Shown here piece after piece: positions 1 through 8,414 of a stretch of 64,000 bases of DNA; the first letter of the stretch is position 1; every line of letters begins with the position of its first letter. The DNA lies in contig NZ_JALPRJ010000004.1 in the NCBI RefSeq assembly GCF_030464885.1, positions 124,001 through 188,000 of the forward strand. Reading direction: 5' to 3'. The position numbers and the translations under genes were made by a program. Under the pieces are notes generated by a model. It was given only the letters and a program-made list of their open reading frames with translations. It was not told the DNA's origin and did no database searches. This DNA comes from Caballeronia sp. SEWSISQ10-4 2 (lineage in GTDB: Bacteria; Pseudomonadota; Gammaproteobacteria; Burkholderiales; Burkholderiaceae).

Positions 1-2
1 CC

Positions 3-1700
3 GACGAGGAGGGCACGGCCGCGCGCTGGCGCGGCCTGCGCATGGCGATCGAGATGCGCATCGTTCCGGAATATTGCGGCAGGCTCATACGCACCGAGGG
101 CGACGGGCTGATGATTGTCTTTGAGCAGGCGCTGCCCGCTGCGCGCTGCGCACTCGAGATCCAACGGACCTGCCGGCTCACGGCGACGAGCGGCGCATGC
201 GGCGCATGCGGCGATCCGCTCCTGTTGCGCATGAGCCTGCACGAGACCGAGTTATTCACAGATGAACGCGATGTCTACGGCTGCGGCGTGAATCTCGCGG
301 CGCGTCTGTACAACCTCGCGGGGCCCGGCGAGATCGTGCTGTCGGAGCGCATGCTCGACCGGCTCGGCGCCGGGTTCGACACCAACATGGAAGACCTGGG
401 CGAGTGCCATCTGAGGCATCTGTCGCAGCCGGTGCATGCCTATCGTCTCGGCGGCCCCGGCCCGCGCCCGCTGGTCGCGTCGCGCACCGCGTTCGCGTCG
501 CAGTTGCGTCCGTCGATCGCCGTGATTCCGTTCGCCGCGCGCTGCATCGAGGCGAAACACTACGTGCTGGGCGAAATCCTCGCCGATGAAATCATCGGCG
601 CACTATCTCGCTCGGCCCAATTGCTGGTGATTTCGCGCCTGTCGACAAGCGCGCTGCGCGAGCGTCACGCGCGCGGAGAAGAGGTCAGCGCGCTGCTCGA
701 CGCCCAGTATGTGGTCTCGGGCGGCTATAGCACGCGTGATGGCAAACTCGTGCTCTCGGCCGAACTCGCCGATACCAGGCTGCACTGCGTCGTGTGGGCG
801 CAAACGCTCAGCGACAGCATCGGGGCGATTGTCGCGGGCGAGAGCGAAATGGTCGCGCAGATCATCCAGACGATTGGTATGACGATCGTCTCGCACGAGC
901 TGGAACACGCGCGCTCGCAGGCGCTGCCTACGCTGGAAAGCTCGACACTCCTTCTGAGCGCGATCGCGTTGATGCATCGTGGCGTGCGCGAAGAGTTCGA
1001 GCGCGCGGGCCAGATGCTCGAAGTGCTGGCCGAGCGCGCGCGCAGGCAGGCGACGCCGCATGCCTGGCTCGCGAAATGGCATGTGCTGCGCTTCAACCGT
1101 GGCTGGACCAGTGATCGTCTAGGCGAGGCGCAGCGGGCGCTCGATTGTGCGAGGCGCGCGCTCGACGCCGACTCGCAGTCGTCGATGGCGCTGGCGGTCG
1201 AGGGTTTTGTTCAGACAAACCTGCTCAAGCAGCTCGATGCCGGCGAGGAGCGCTATGAGCGCGCGCTCCACGTCAATCCCAATGATTCGCTCGCGTGGCT
1301 GCTAAAGGGCGCCCTGCACGCGTTCAAGGGCGAAGGTGAGCAGGCGGTCGCTTCCACCGGACAGGCGCTCGCGTTGTCGCCGCTCGATCCGTTGCGCAAC
1401 TTCTACGATTCGCTCGGTGCGACGGCGGCGCTCTCGGCGGGCCAATACGAACACGCGATCGAACTCGCACAGCGCTCGTTGCGCGGGGGGCGCAGCAACA
1501 CATCGACCCTGCGTGCGCTCGCGATCGCACAGTCCGAACTGGGGATGATGGAAGCCGCCCGCGCGACAGTCCGCGAAGTGCTCGCGATCGAACCAGACCT
1601 GACGGTGCGCAAATACCTGGAGCGCTCGCCGAGCGCCGCGTATGCGACGGGCAGGATCTGGTCGGAAGCATTGGGACGCGCCGGCTTGCCGGCCCAGTGA
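3..1700 (+). CDS. Adenylate/guanylate cyclase-like protein with TolB-like and TPR regions (5' end outside window)
   Basis: The frame is open to the left edge, and the residues before the first Met (EEGTAARWRGLRM) read like the interior of a class III cyclase domain, so the gene starts upstream. The visible part has the end of a cyclase homology domain (EGDGLMIVF, then VNLAARLYNLAGPGEIVLSE). Next comes a TolB-like segment starting at PSIAVIPFA and running through LADEIIGALSRSAQLLVISR. The C-terminal half is helical and TPR-like. This architecture is common in soluble or membrane-linked signalling proteins of proteobacteria. Catalysis cannot be judged because the first metal-binding Asp region is missing. 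It is followed by a 110-base gap and co-directional genes, with no sign that it belongs to their operon. Confidence 0.8.
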   Translation, partial: DEEGTAARWRGLRMAIEMRIVPEYCGRLIRTEGDGLMIVFEQALPAARCALEIQRTCRLTATSGACGACGDPLLLRMSLHETELFTDERDVYGCGVNLAARLYNLAGPGEIVLSERMLDRLGAGFDTNMEDLGECHLRHLSQPVHAYRLGGPGPRPLVASRTAFASQLRPSIAVIPFAARCIEAKHYVLGEILADEIIGALSRSAQLLVISRLSTSALRERHARGEEVSALLDAQYVVSGGYSTRDGKLVLSAELADTRLHCVVWAQTLSDSIGAIVAGESEMVAQIIQTIGMTIVSHELEHARSQALPTLESSTLLLSAIALMHRGVREEFERAGQMLEVLAERARRQATPHAWLAKWHVLRFNRGWTSDRLGEAQRALDCARRALDADSQSSMALAVEGFVQTNLLKQLDAGEERYERALHVNPNDSLAWLLKGALHAFKGEGEQAVASTGQALALSPLDPLRNFYDSLGATAALSAGQYEHAIELAQRSLRGGRSNTSTLRALAIAQSELGMMEAARATVREVLAIEPDLTVRKYLERSPSAAYATGRIWSEALGRAGLPAQ

Positions 1701-1810
1701 CGACCGGTTGTCAGGCCGTCTGCCGGTCGCGTCGACGCACTGTATTTCGCCTATATCGCGGTTCAGCTTGCTTCGATGCACATTGAGCCAGAACTAACGA
1801 GGGGAACAAC

Positions 1811-3070
1811 ATGAGTGCACTGGGTGGAGCGGGAGGCGCAGGCGGAGCAGGGGGGGCAGGCGGCGCGGGTGGCGCAGGTGGCGCGGGGGCGGGTGGCGGC
1901 CCTCCGGGCGACGTGCTGGGCGACTGCGAACTGCTGACCGAGTCGCTCATCTCTCACCGCGACGGCATCGTCGGGCCATGGACGGACAAACGGCTGGCGA
2001 TTCAGCCCGAAGAGAACGAGGCGCCGTCCGGCGGCCACATCGACGACAACGGGCAGCTGTGGCGCTGGGATGGATGGGTGCGCGCGGCCGTGTACGACTT
2101 CGAGCTGATTTCCAATCTCGCCTTCACGCGATCGCCGGGAGGCACCGCCGGCGTATCGCTCTGGCACCGCGGGGCCAGCATGCAGCCGGACCAGAATGAG
2201 CCGACCTTCGAGCCGGTGAAGCTGGTCGCCGAGATGTACCGGCCCGGCGAGGAAACCTTCGTCAAGCAGCTCGCGTTCATGGATCGCTATTCGGACCTGC
2301 GCGCGGAGCGCGCGAACGAGACGCTGATCCAGATGGGACCGCAAACCGCGTTCTGGGGCTCCATAGTCAATCTGAGCCCAAGCCGCACGCCGAAGACGCT
2401 CGAGCTGCTCGACACCGTGGTGCGCTTCGCCATCGCGGTGGAAATGCGCTTCAAGCATGCGCTCGCCTGCACGCGTTCGATCGACTACTCGCCGCAGGTG
2501 CAGCCGATGATTGCCACGCCGGGGCACGGCACGCTGCCAAGCGGTCATTCGACGCAGGCATACATCATCGCGGGAGTCATGTGGGAATTCTTTCGCGACC
2601 TGCGCATGGAGGCCCCGGTCATATCGGGATCCCACCCCAAGGAATCGACGACACTGAAAAACCAGTTCCTTTATCAGGCTCGCAGGGTGGCGATCAATCG
2701 CACGATCGCGGGCGTGCACTTTCCAGTGGACAGCGCAGCGGGCCATCTGCTCGGCACGACGCTCGCCGAGTATTTCGTGCACCGCTGCAAGGTCGCACCG
2801 GGTGCGCGAGGCAACTACGTGCCACGCACTTTCCAGGGGGATCAGTTCATCGGCTACCACGATTTCGATGCCGACGAGCCGCTCGTACCGGAGCTCGCCT
2901 TTCCAAGCTCCCCGTCGCCGACCACCAGTACAACGGTGCCTGGATATCCGCACATCGTGCTGCATCCACCTCTCGAGACACTCGAAGGCTCGAAGATTCT
3001 CGCGTGGATGTGGAATCAGGCGAAAAACGAGTGGAATGGAAAGAGTCTGGCGGCGGGCAGGATCAATTGA
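1811..3070 (+). CDS. Vanadium-dependent haloperoxidase / PAP2-superfamily protein
   Basis: A 419-residue protein of the PAP2/vanadium chloroperoxidase superfamily. The phosphate- or vanadate-pocket motifs are KHALACTRS (about 216-224, a KX6R motif with Ser instead of Pro), PSGHS (243-247) and RTIAGVHFPVD (R297, H303, D307). It could be a haloperoxidase or an acid phosphatase; soluble proteins of this length with no TM helices are usually called haloperoxidases. The first 30 residues are a Gly-Gly-Ala repeat followed by Pro-Pro-Gly. No signal peptide is evident. A GAGGGG Shine-Dalgarno site precedes the ATG. The next gene, a subtilase, starts 12 bases after the stop, so the two are almost certainly co-transcribed. 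Confidence 0.85.
   Translation: MSALGGAGGAGGAGGAGGAGGAGGAGAGGGPPGDVLGDCELLTESLISHRDGIVGPWTDKRLAIQPEENEAPSGGHIDDNGQLWRWDGWVRAAVYDFELISNLAFTRSPGGTAGVSLWHRGASMQPDQNEPTFEPVKLVAEMYRPGEETFVKQLAFMDRYSDLRAERANETLIQMGPQTAFWGSIVNLSPSRTPKTLELLDTVVRFAIAVEMRFKHALACTRSIDYSPQVQPMIATPGHGTLPSGHSTQAYIIAGVMWEFFRDLRMEAPVISGSHPKESTTLKNQFLYQARRVAINRTIAGVHFPVDSAAGHLLGTTLAEYFVHRCKVAPGARGNYVPRTFQGDQFIGYHDFDADEPLVPELAFPSSPSPTTSTTVPGYPHIVLHPPLETLEGSKILAWMWNQAKNEWNGKSLAAGRIN
1832..1900 (+). repeat. GGN-GGN-GCN repeat coding Gly-Gly-Ala
   Basis: A short tandem array within the haloperoxidase-like gene encodes about eight Gly-Gly-Ala units. The third codon positions vary (ggc, gga, ggg, ggt), so the array is kept at the amino-acid level rather than being a recent perfect microsatellite. 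Confidence 0.75.
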
Positions 3071-3082
3071 GGGAGCGCACGC

Positions 3083-5194
3083 ATGACCTCGCAATGGGAC
3101 GTGGATACCACGCGCGGCTGGCTCGCGCCGGATGTCGTCGATCAGGCCGCGACGGCGCCGTGCTTCGACCCCTATCTCGTGTGGGCGGACGCGACTGGAT
3201 GGGTGGACCTGGGCGGTGTTCCGCAAGGGCGGTTTCCGATTGCGATCGAGCTAGCGAAGAGTGGCAAGACGGCGCAGGAACTGAGCCTCCTCATCAAGAC
3301 CAACGGCTGGGAAGAGTGGATCTGGATGTCGTCGCTTTATCGACATCCGCCGGAGGGTCTGGAACAAACGCGCTTTTGCACGGCACACGTGACGCGTGAA
3401 TTCTTCGTGCATCTGCACACAGACCTGTTCGGCTTGATCGAGCGCTTCACTCTCGGCCTGCCGATCGTCACGGGCGGCCCGGCACGTACCGATCAGATCG
3501 TGCCCGACCCGGCGCCGCTGGCGCCGGCGCAATCGCGCGGCGACCTCGGCAAGGTGGTGATCGGTGTGTGCGACGACGGCATTGCGTTCGCGCATCAGCA
3601 CTTTCATGAAGATCGTGAGGGCAGGAAAACGCGAGTCGAATGCTTCTGGAATCAGGATGATGCGTCCAACTCGACCGCGGGCCTGGGTTATGGCCGCGAA
3701 CTGCTGAAGTCGGACATCGATTCGCTGATGGATGCGGCGCGGCGCGGCGATACCGTCGACGAAGAGGCGGTGTACCGGCAGGCGAACTACACCGCCGTCG
3801 CGCGCCGCTGGGCGCACGGGACCGCGGTGATGGACCTCGCCTGCGGCGTGCATCCGCTGCGGCCCCCGAGGCCGCGGCAGGAGCTGGAGTTCGCACGGCC
3901 CATGATCGGCGTGCAGTTCAGGCTTCCCGGGCGAACCATGCGCGACACCTCCGGCCTATGGCTGGAAGTGCAGGCGCTCGACGCGATCCGCTACATCGTG
4001 GCGCGTGCGCACGACATCGCCGGATCGGACTGCCATGCGCTAGTCAATCTGAGTTACGGCTATATCGCAGGGCCGCATGACGGTAGCTCCATGCTTGAGT
4101 GCGCAATGGATGAACTGATCGATACAGGGGCTTGCTCGATCATCATTCCGGCCGGCAACAGCAATCTGGCGCGGTGCCACCGCACGCGTTTCATCGATTC
4201 GGGAAAAGAAGACAGCATGCGGTGGCGCGTGCCGCCCGACTGCGTGACGCCGGGTTTCGTGGAGATATGGCTTGGTACGGAGCAAGGTGATCCGCAGGTG
4301 CAGGTGAAGATCGAACCGCCGGGCGGCGAGGCGAGTCCGTGGATCAGCCTCGACAACGTTGCGAAATTGACGCGTGACGGCGACACGTTGTGCACGGTGG
4401 TGCATCTCGGACGGGGCGCGAAAGGCGACGCATGCATGATCCTGGTCGCACTCGCACCGACCGTCACGCGCGATGGCAAGCGCAAGGTCGCGCCGCCCGG
4501 CAACTGGATCATCTGGCTGAAGAACACCGCGAGCCCCGGGCTGACCGTCAATGCGTGGGTGCAGCGCAACGAGACGCCCGATGGCTTTCCGTTGCGTGGC
4601 CGCCAGTCGCGCTTTGACGACGACGCTTACCCGCGCTTTGACCGCTTCACGGCCGAGCAGGACTACGACGGCAACACGCCGAGCTGGATTCGCCGTGAGA
4701 ACACCATCAATTCGATCGCGACCGGCAGGGGCCCGGCGGTGATCGGCGGGTGGCGCCAGAGCGATGGCGCCACGGCGCCATACTCGGCGACGGGAATCGA
4801 CGTCGTGTCCGCCGCGCCCCAGCGCGCGGGGCCCGACGCGAGCGCGGTGTCGGAGCGCTCGATCGTGCGCGCGGGGGTCATCGCCGCCGGCACGCGCAGC
4901 GGCAGTGCGATTCCGTTCGAAGGCACGAGCGCCGCCGCGCCGCAGGTGGTGCGCATGCTTGCAAAGGGCATGCCTCTGCCGCAAACGGGAACGGGGCTCG
5001 GGCAAATGGTGGTTCAGCGGCCAGGCTCGAACCTTCGCGACGCCGTGCGAAAACTCGCAAAGAGACTGAACCCGGCCGCTAAGGCGAGCCAGCCGATACG
5101 CTTCAAAACCTTCAGCGCGGATGAGTATGCCCGCCGCCTGGCGGAACGAAACGTCGGCGCCGGACATCTCCCTTTGCAAAACGATGACGATTGA
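3083..5194 (+). CDS. Subtilisin-family (S8) serine peptidase
   Basis: A 703-residue S8 peptidase. The catalytic elements are in family order: Asp164 in VIGVCDDGIAF, His245 in WAHGTAVMDLACG, oxyanion Asn359 in IIIPAGNSN and Ser616 in EGTSAAAPQV. About 150 residues precede the catalytic core, and a long insert lies between the Asn and Ser blocks. There is no signal peptide or TM segment, so it is predicted to act in the cytoplasm or leave by a non-Sec route, which is unusual for a degradative subtilase. The start at 3083 follows GGGAG about 9 bases upstream. It forms an operon with the haloperoxidase-like gene. Its substrate is unknown. Confidence 0.88.
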   Translation: MTSQWDVDTTRGWLAPDVVDQAATAPCFDPYLVWADATGWVDLGGVPQGRFPIAIELAKSGKTAQELSLLIKTNGWEEWIWMSSLYRHPPEGLEQTRFCTAHVTREFFVHLHTDLFGLIERFTLGLPIVTGGPARTDQIVPDPAPLAPAQSRGDLGKVVIGVCDDGIAFAHQHFHEDREGRKTRVECFWNQDDASNSTAGLGYGRELLKSDIDSLMDAARRGDTVDEEAVYRQANYTAVARRWAHGTAVMDLACGVHPLRPPRPRQELEFARPMIGVQFRLPGRTMRDTSGLWLEVQALDAIRYIVARAHDIAGSDCHALVNLSYGYIAGPHDGSSMLECAMDELIDTGACSIIIPAGNSNLARCHRTRFIDSGKEDSMRWRVPPDCVTPGFVEIWLGTEQGDPQVQVKIEPPGGEASPWISLDNVAKLTRDGDTLCTVVHLGRGAKGDACMILVALAPTVTRDGKRKVAPPGNWIIWLKNTASPGLTVNAWVQRNETPDGFPLRGRQSRFDDDAYPRFDRFTAEQDYDGNTPSWIRRENTINSIATGRGPAVIGGWRQSDGATAPYSATGIDVVSAAPQRAGPDASAVSERSIVRAGVIAAGTRSGSAIPFEGTSAAAPQVVRMLAKGMPLPQTGTGLGQMVVQRPGSNLRDAVRKLAKRLNPAAKASQPIRFKTFSADEYARRLAERNVGAGHLPLQNDDD

Positions 5195-5233
5195 AGGCAA
5201 CCGGCACACCGGGCGGTCGCAGTGACGCGGCGC

Positions 5234-6004
5234 TCACGCATTGGCCTCCAGCGCGAGCAGGTTGAGCAGGACGAGAATCGCGTCCCGGTTTTCCATGACG
5301 ATCGCGACACCAAGCACGCCGATGAGCCAGCAGCCGATCTTCGTGACTGTGAAGTCTGCGGATGTCGCTGTTTTCCTCATCGTCACGCCGAGCTTGCGCG
5401 CGCGATAGTGATACGACGGAACCTGATATTCGTCGGCGACACGCTTGAGTCCGCCCTTGCGGTCGCAACGTGATCCGAGGCTGCCTGCGAGAATGATGCG
5501 GTCGGCATCGTCGAGCGCGTCGATGAACGTGCGGGCCGCGAGGCGCACGCGGACCTCGTTCAGGCCATGCTCCGCGAGCACCGATTCGATTGGATCGTCG
5601 ATTGCATGCGTGTGAGCGTCAAGCTCGGCGGCCATGCCGTCCATCTCGATCGACACGTTGTGCTGATGGCTCGCGCTGCGCAGGCAGTCGATCAGATAAC
5701 GCCGGAAATACGCGCACAGCGCATAGGCGGTCGACGGCGCACTTTCGGGAGAGGCGTGCGATACGGCGTGGTCCGGGTCGAGCCGCAGCACGCGAGAGAA
5801 GATGAACTGCGAGATCAGCTCCTCCTTGTCCTCCGGAAGCGAGCGTAGCTCGGACGGGTAATAACTGTGAAGCGCGCGCCGCACCAGCACGGAGATCCGG
5901 CCCATCTCGGTTTCGGAGAGACTCGCACGGCGATGCCAGAGATCGAGCAGCGTCTCGGCGTCGACCACTAGGCCGGCCGGCTCGGCATATCTCAGTGCGT
6001 CCAT
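5234..6004 (-). CDS. Sigma-factor-like/HTH protein with C-terminal membrane segment
   Basis: A 256-residue protein. The start at 6004 is chosen because GGAG lies 7 bases before this ATG; the longer reading begins with low-complexity Arg-rich sequence. The segment from ELISQFIFSRVL to YFRRYLIDCLRSASHQ resembles sigma region 2 (helical, basic), and GLKRVADEYQVPSYHYRARKLG resembles a region-4-type HTH. The last 40 residues contain one hydrophobic helix (IGCWLIGVLGVAIVM). I know no named family with this layout; the resemblance is by eye. It converges on the subtilase gene and is probably part of the same accessory block. Confidence 0.6.
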   Translation of the reverse strand: MDALRYAEPAGLVVDAETLLDLWHRRASLSETEMGRISVLVRRALHSYYPSELRSLPEDKEELISQFIFSRVLRLDPDHAVSHASPESAPSTAYALCAYFRRYLIDCLRSASHQHNVSIEMDGMAAELDAHTHAIDDPIESVLAEHGLNEVRVRLAARTFIDALDDADRIILAGSLGSRCDRKGGLKRVADEYQVPSYHYRARKLGVTMRKTATSADFTVTKIGCWLIGVLGVAIVMENRDAILVLLNLLALEANA

Positions 6005-6549
6005 GGCGATCTCCGGTAGGCGCATGCGGCGGCGCGATGGCGCGCTAGCGCGAGACGCGCGATCGTCGAGCGGACGGGCGAGCGCGATGGCGAGAACGGG
6101 CGGATCGCGGCGGCGGCCGTGGCGCAGGCGTCGCACGATGCTTCGCTTGCGTTCTCGCGCGGGCTGGGTGCTGCGGCTGAGTCGAGCTGTGCGGACTGAG
6201 TCATGACGCCTCCTGACTTCGATGGAATGACCGGAAGGTGCTGCCGCGCGGTTGGGCCATGTGGCCTTTCGCGAGCGATGCGATACCAGTCCGGATACCT
6301 TCCAAAGTAGAGCGAAGGAGGGCGAAGGAAAATCGGCTGAATGGACTACATCGAAAGTCGTAGATACGCCGCGGGTCTCGTCGCACGAGGTCGCGGCTGG
6401 CGGCGGCCCCTTAACGGCACGACGAATACGACGGAGCGTTTATGGGAAGGACGGGTGAGTCGAAACCATGCTCGGCGCGGCAATAGCTCGCGACAGAACG
6501 CAGCCCCCGTCGCAAGACAACGCGATAACGACGGGGGCGCGCAACGCAG
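6005..6549. other. Intergenic region, no supported gene
   Basis: This stretch separates the start of the sigma-like gene from the end of the downstream membrane-protein gene; both are read leftward. It must hold the promoter of the sigma-like gene. I see no convincing coding frame. Its one clear structure is a 10-base inverted repeat at 6503-6538. Confidence 0.5.
6503..6538 (-). terminator. GC-rich hairpin after the 6550 gene
   Basis: GCCCCCGTCG (6503-6512) pairs perfectly with CGACGGGGGC (6529-6538) across a 16-base loop. It lies just past the leftward stop at 6550, but no T-run follows, so a role as an intrinsic terminator is uncertain. Confidence 0.35.
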
Positions 6550-8187
6550 CTAGCTTGCGTAGCTTGTCTTGCTTTCCATGGCACCTCGCCCGGGCTCAAT
6601 GACTGCTTTGGCTGGGGAAGCCTTGGCTTGTGTACGGCTCGGAAATATCACCTCGACGAGCCGATCCACGAAATAGAAAAACTTGTCGGAGGCATATCCA
6701 GCGATGAAAGCCACGGCTAGCGGAGAAATGTTCTTTCCGCCCTGAACGAGGTCGCTGAACAGGCCGATGGCGATGCCGACGATAACAGCGCACGTGATAT
6801 GCGACCTGTTTGCGACTGTTGAGTACTCGGGATGAAACGTGCTCGTTTCGCTCTCGATCCTTATCTTTCTGAGGATCGCCGCACACGCGCCAAGCCAGGC
6901 GTAGAGCACGGGTAACACAAAGCCAGTGACTGCCCCGACCAGGGAAAGAACAATCTCGCGGCCATACATCGCCATTGCGCGGATGTCCTGGTAGGCGGCG
7001 ATCTTCTGGAAACCCTCCTGTACGGCGTCTTCAGCGCGGAGTGTTTCGTTGCTTTCGTTCGTCACGTGATCCGCTTCCATGATGGGCACCTTGATCTCGA
7101 GATTTGCGCGGATCTTGCTCTTGGAGCATGTCCAGTCGAGAGCCAGCTGCGAGCTATCGCTCTTCGTGTTGCCCGCGGTTGTCGCTGCGCGCGCAGCGAC
7201 ATGTCCGCAATCCGGTTCGGTGTATGGGTTCGTGACGGGCAGAAAAAGCCAGTCGCCGATTCCCTGGGTGCGGGTGACATCGTTGTATAGCTGCCGATTG
7301 TTCGTGGCGAACTGCTGCAGCAAGTCCTTTATCTGCAATGCGGGTTGTGAGTTGCTCAGGGCCCGCAGATCGCTTGACGCATGCTGCCTGGCCGCGATCA
7401 CGGATTCTTCTTCGTCTTGCGATCGGTTACGTTGCTGGTAGGCGGAGCCGAGCAGCTTTCGAAGCTCGAGTTCCTGCTTTTCGCGGGTTTCTATAATGCT
7501 GGACTCGTGACTCATCAACTGATTGTGCAGGATCATTGCCGACGCATCGTTGGTGCCGACAATCTTCAGAACGTCATCGGAGATCCGGTTCACCGTGAAC
7601 AGCAAACACGACAAGGCAACCACGAATATGGTCAGGGAGATGGCCGTGATCGTATATATCTTGATAGCCCTGCGCGATCCGTGATGGGCATTCGAGCCTG
7701 CGGTCGCCGCTACAACAGGCAGAACACCCTTGGAGATTCTGTTCAGCGCTGCATAGAAAGCTGTTTCGATCTCAGCGCTCCATCGAGCTTCGGCTCGCGC
7801 AAGGCGCGCTTGCGTGAGTGCCGCGATATCCTCGGGCAATAGCTGAAGACCGGCAAGAGTCGCATGCGAGAGTAATTCGTCGGCGCTCCTCATGTCCTTG
7901 AAGACCTGGGCGCTCGGATAATAAATCGTTCTGGCGACGCGTCCCATCGCCGCAAGGAACGCACGCTCCCATTCGTAGTCCCATGCGCCCTGGTCCAGAA
8001 CGCCACGCGCGTTCCTGATTGTCGCCACATCTGCGCTGTCGAGAACGACGTTGGCGTCCGCAGCATCAGCCAGCATTTTTTCGCAGTTTTCCAGATCGGC
8101 CGACAGCCGCGCCCGTTGCCGTTTGCTCTTCCTATCGACGTAAGACGTGCTGCCGGTCGCTGTCTCGTTCATTTGCGCGGTGCTCAT
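6550..8187 (-). CDS. Multi-spanning membrane protein of unknown function
   Basis: The ATG at 8187 is chosen (545 residues) because GGAG lies 6 bases before it; an in-frame TTG extends the frame nine codons upstream. The N-terminal 180 residues are soluble and helical. They are followed by one TM helix (IYTITAISLTIFVVALSCLLF), a large extracytoplasmic region of about 200 residues, and a C-terminal cluster of three or four TM helices (LSLVGAVTGFVLPVLYAWLG, CAVIVGIAIGLFSDL, SPLAVAFIAGYASDKFFYF). I do not recognise the family. Its place between a sigma-like gene and a protease gene suggests an accessory role with them. Confidence 0.6.
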   Translation of the reverse strand: MSTAQMNETATGSTSYVDRKSKRQRARLSADLENCEKMLADAADANVVLDSADVATIRNARGVLDQGAWDYEWERAFLAAMGRVARTIYYPSAQVFKDMRSADELLSHATLAGLQLLPEDIAALTQARLARAEARWSAEIETAFYAALNRISKGVLPVVAATAGSNAHHGSRRAIKIYTITAISLTIFVVALSCLLFTVNRISDDVLKIVGTNDASAMILHNQLMSHESSIIETREKQELELRKLLGSAYQQRNRSQDEEESVIAARQHASSDLRALSNSQPALQIKDLLQQFATNNRQLYNDVTRTQGIGDWLFLPVTNPYTEPDCGHVAARAATTAGNTKSDSSQLALDWTCSKSKIRANLEIKVPIMEADHVTNESNETLRAEDAVQEGFQKIAAYQDIRAMAMYGREIVLSLVGAVTGFVLPVLYAWLGACAAILRKIRIESETSTFHPEYSTVANRSHITCAVIVGIAIGLFSDLVQGGKNISPLAVAFIAGYASDKFFYFVDRLVEVIFPSRTQAKASPAKAVIEPGRGAMESKTSYAS

Positions 8188-8414
8188 TGCCGTCTCCATT
8201 ACAAAGTTCGTCAACTGTGATTGAATGACGTCCAGTTGTCCCCAGTGGTCCCCCGGCGTTACTGCGACTGCCGAGTCGCCCTGCGAGCATCCGCACTTCC
8301 CGGTGGCAGGTAGAAGTCAAAAACGCGATGACCTCCAGTTGCGCTTGCACCTATCGCCTCGCCGGTGCAAGCCGAATGCAGTCAGCAACGCTGCTCAGAA
8401 CCCTCTCCGATCGA

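Noticed and set aside
1832..1900. CRISPR-like or non-coding satellite interpretation of the GGN-rich array
   Set aside because: It has no spacers, a 9-base period in frame with the gene, and synonymous variation that fits coding Gly-Gly-Ala.
1763..3226. Long leftward frame of 487 codons opposite the haloperoxidase-like gene
   Set aside because: Arg/His-rich translation with no family features; the opposite strand codes a protein with clear PAP2 motifs. A high-G+C shadow.
4040..5209. Leftward frame of 389 codons opposite the subtilase gene
   Set aside because: Low-complexity Arg/Ala composition and no motifs; the subtilase catalytic triad is on the other strand.
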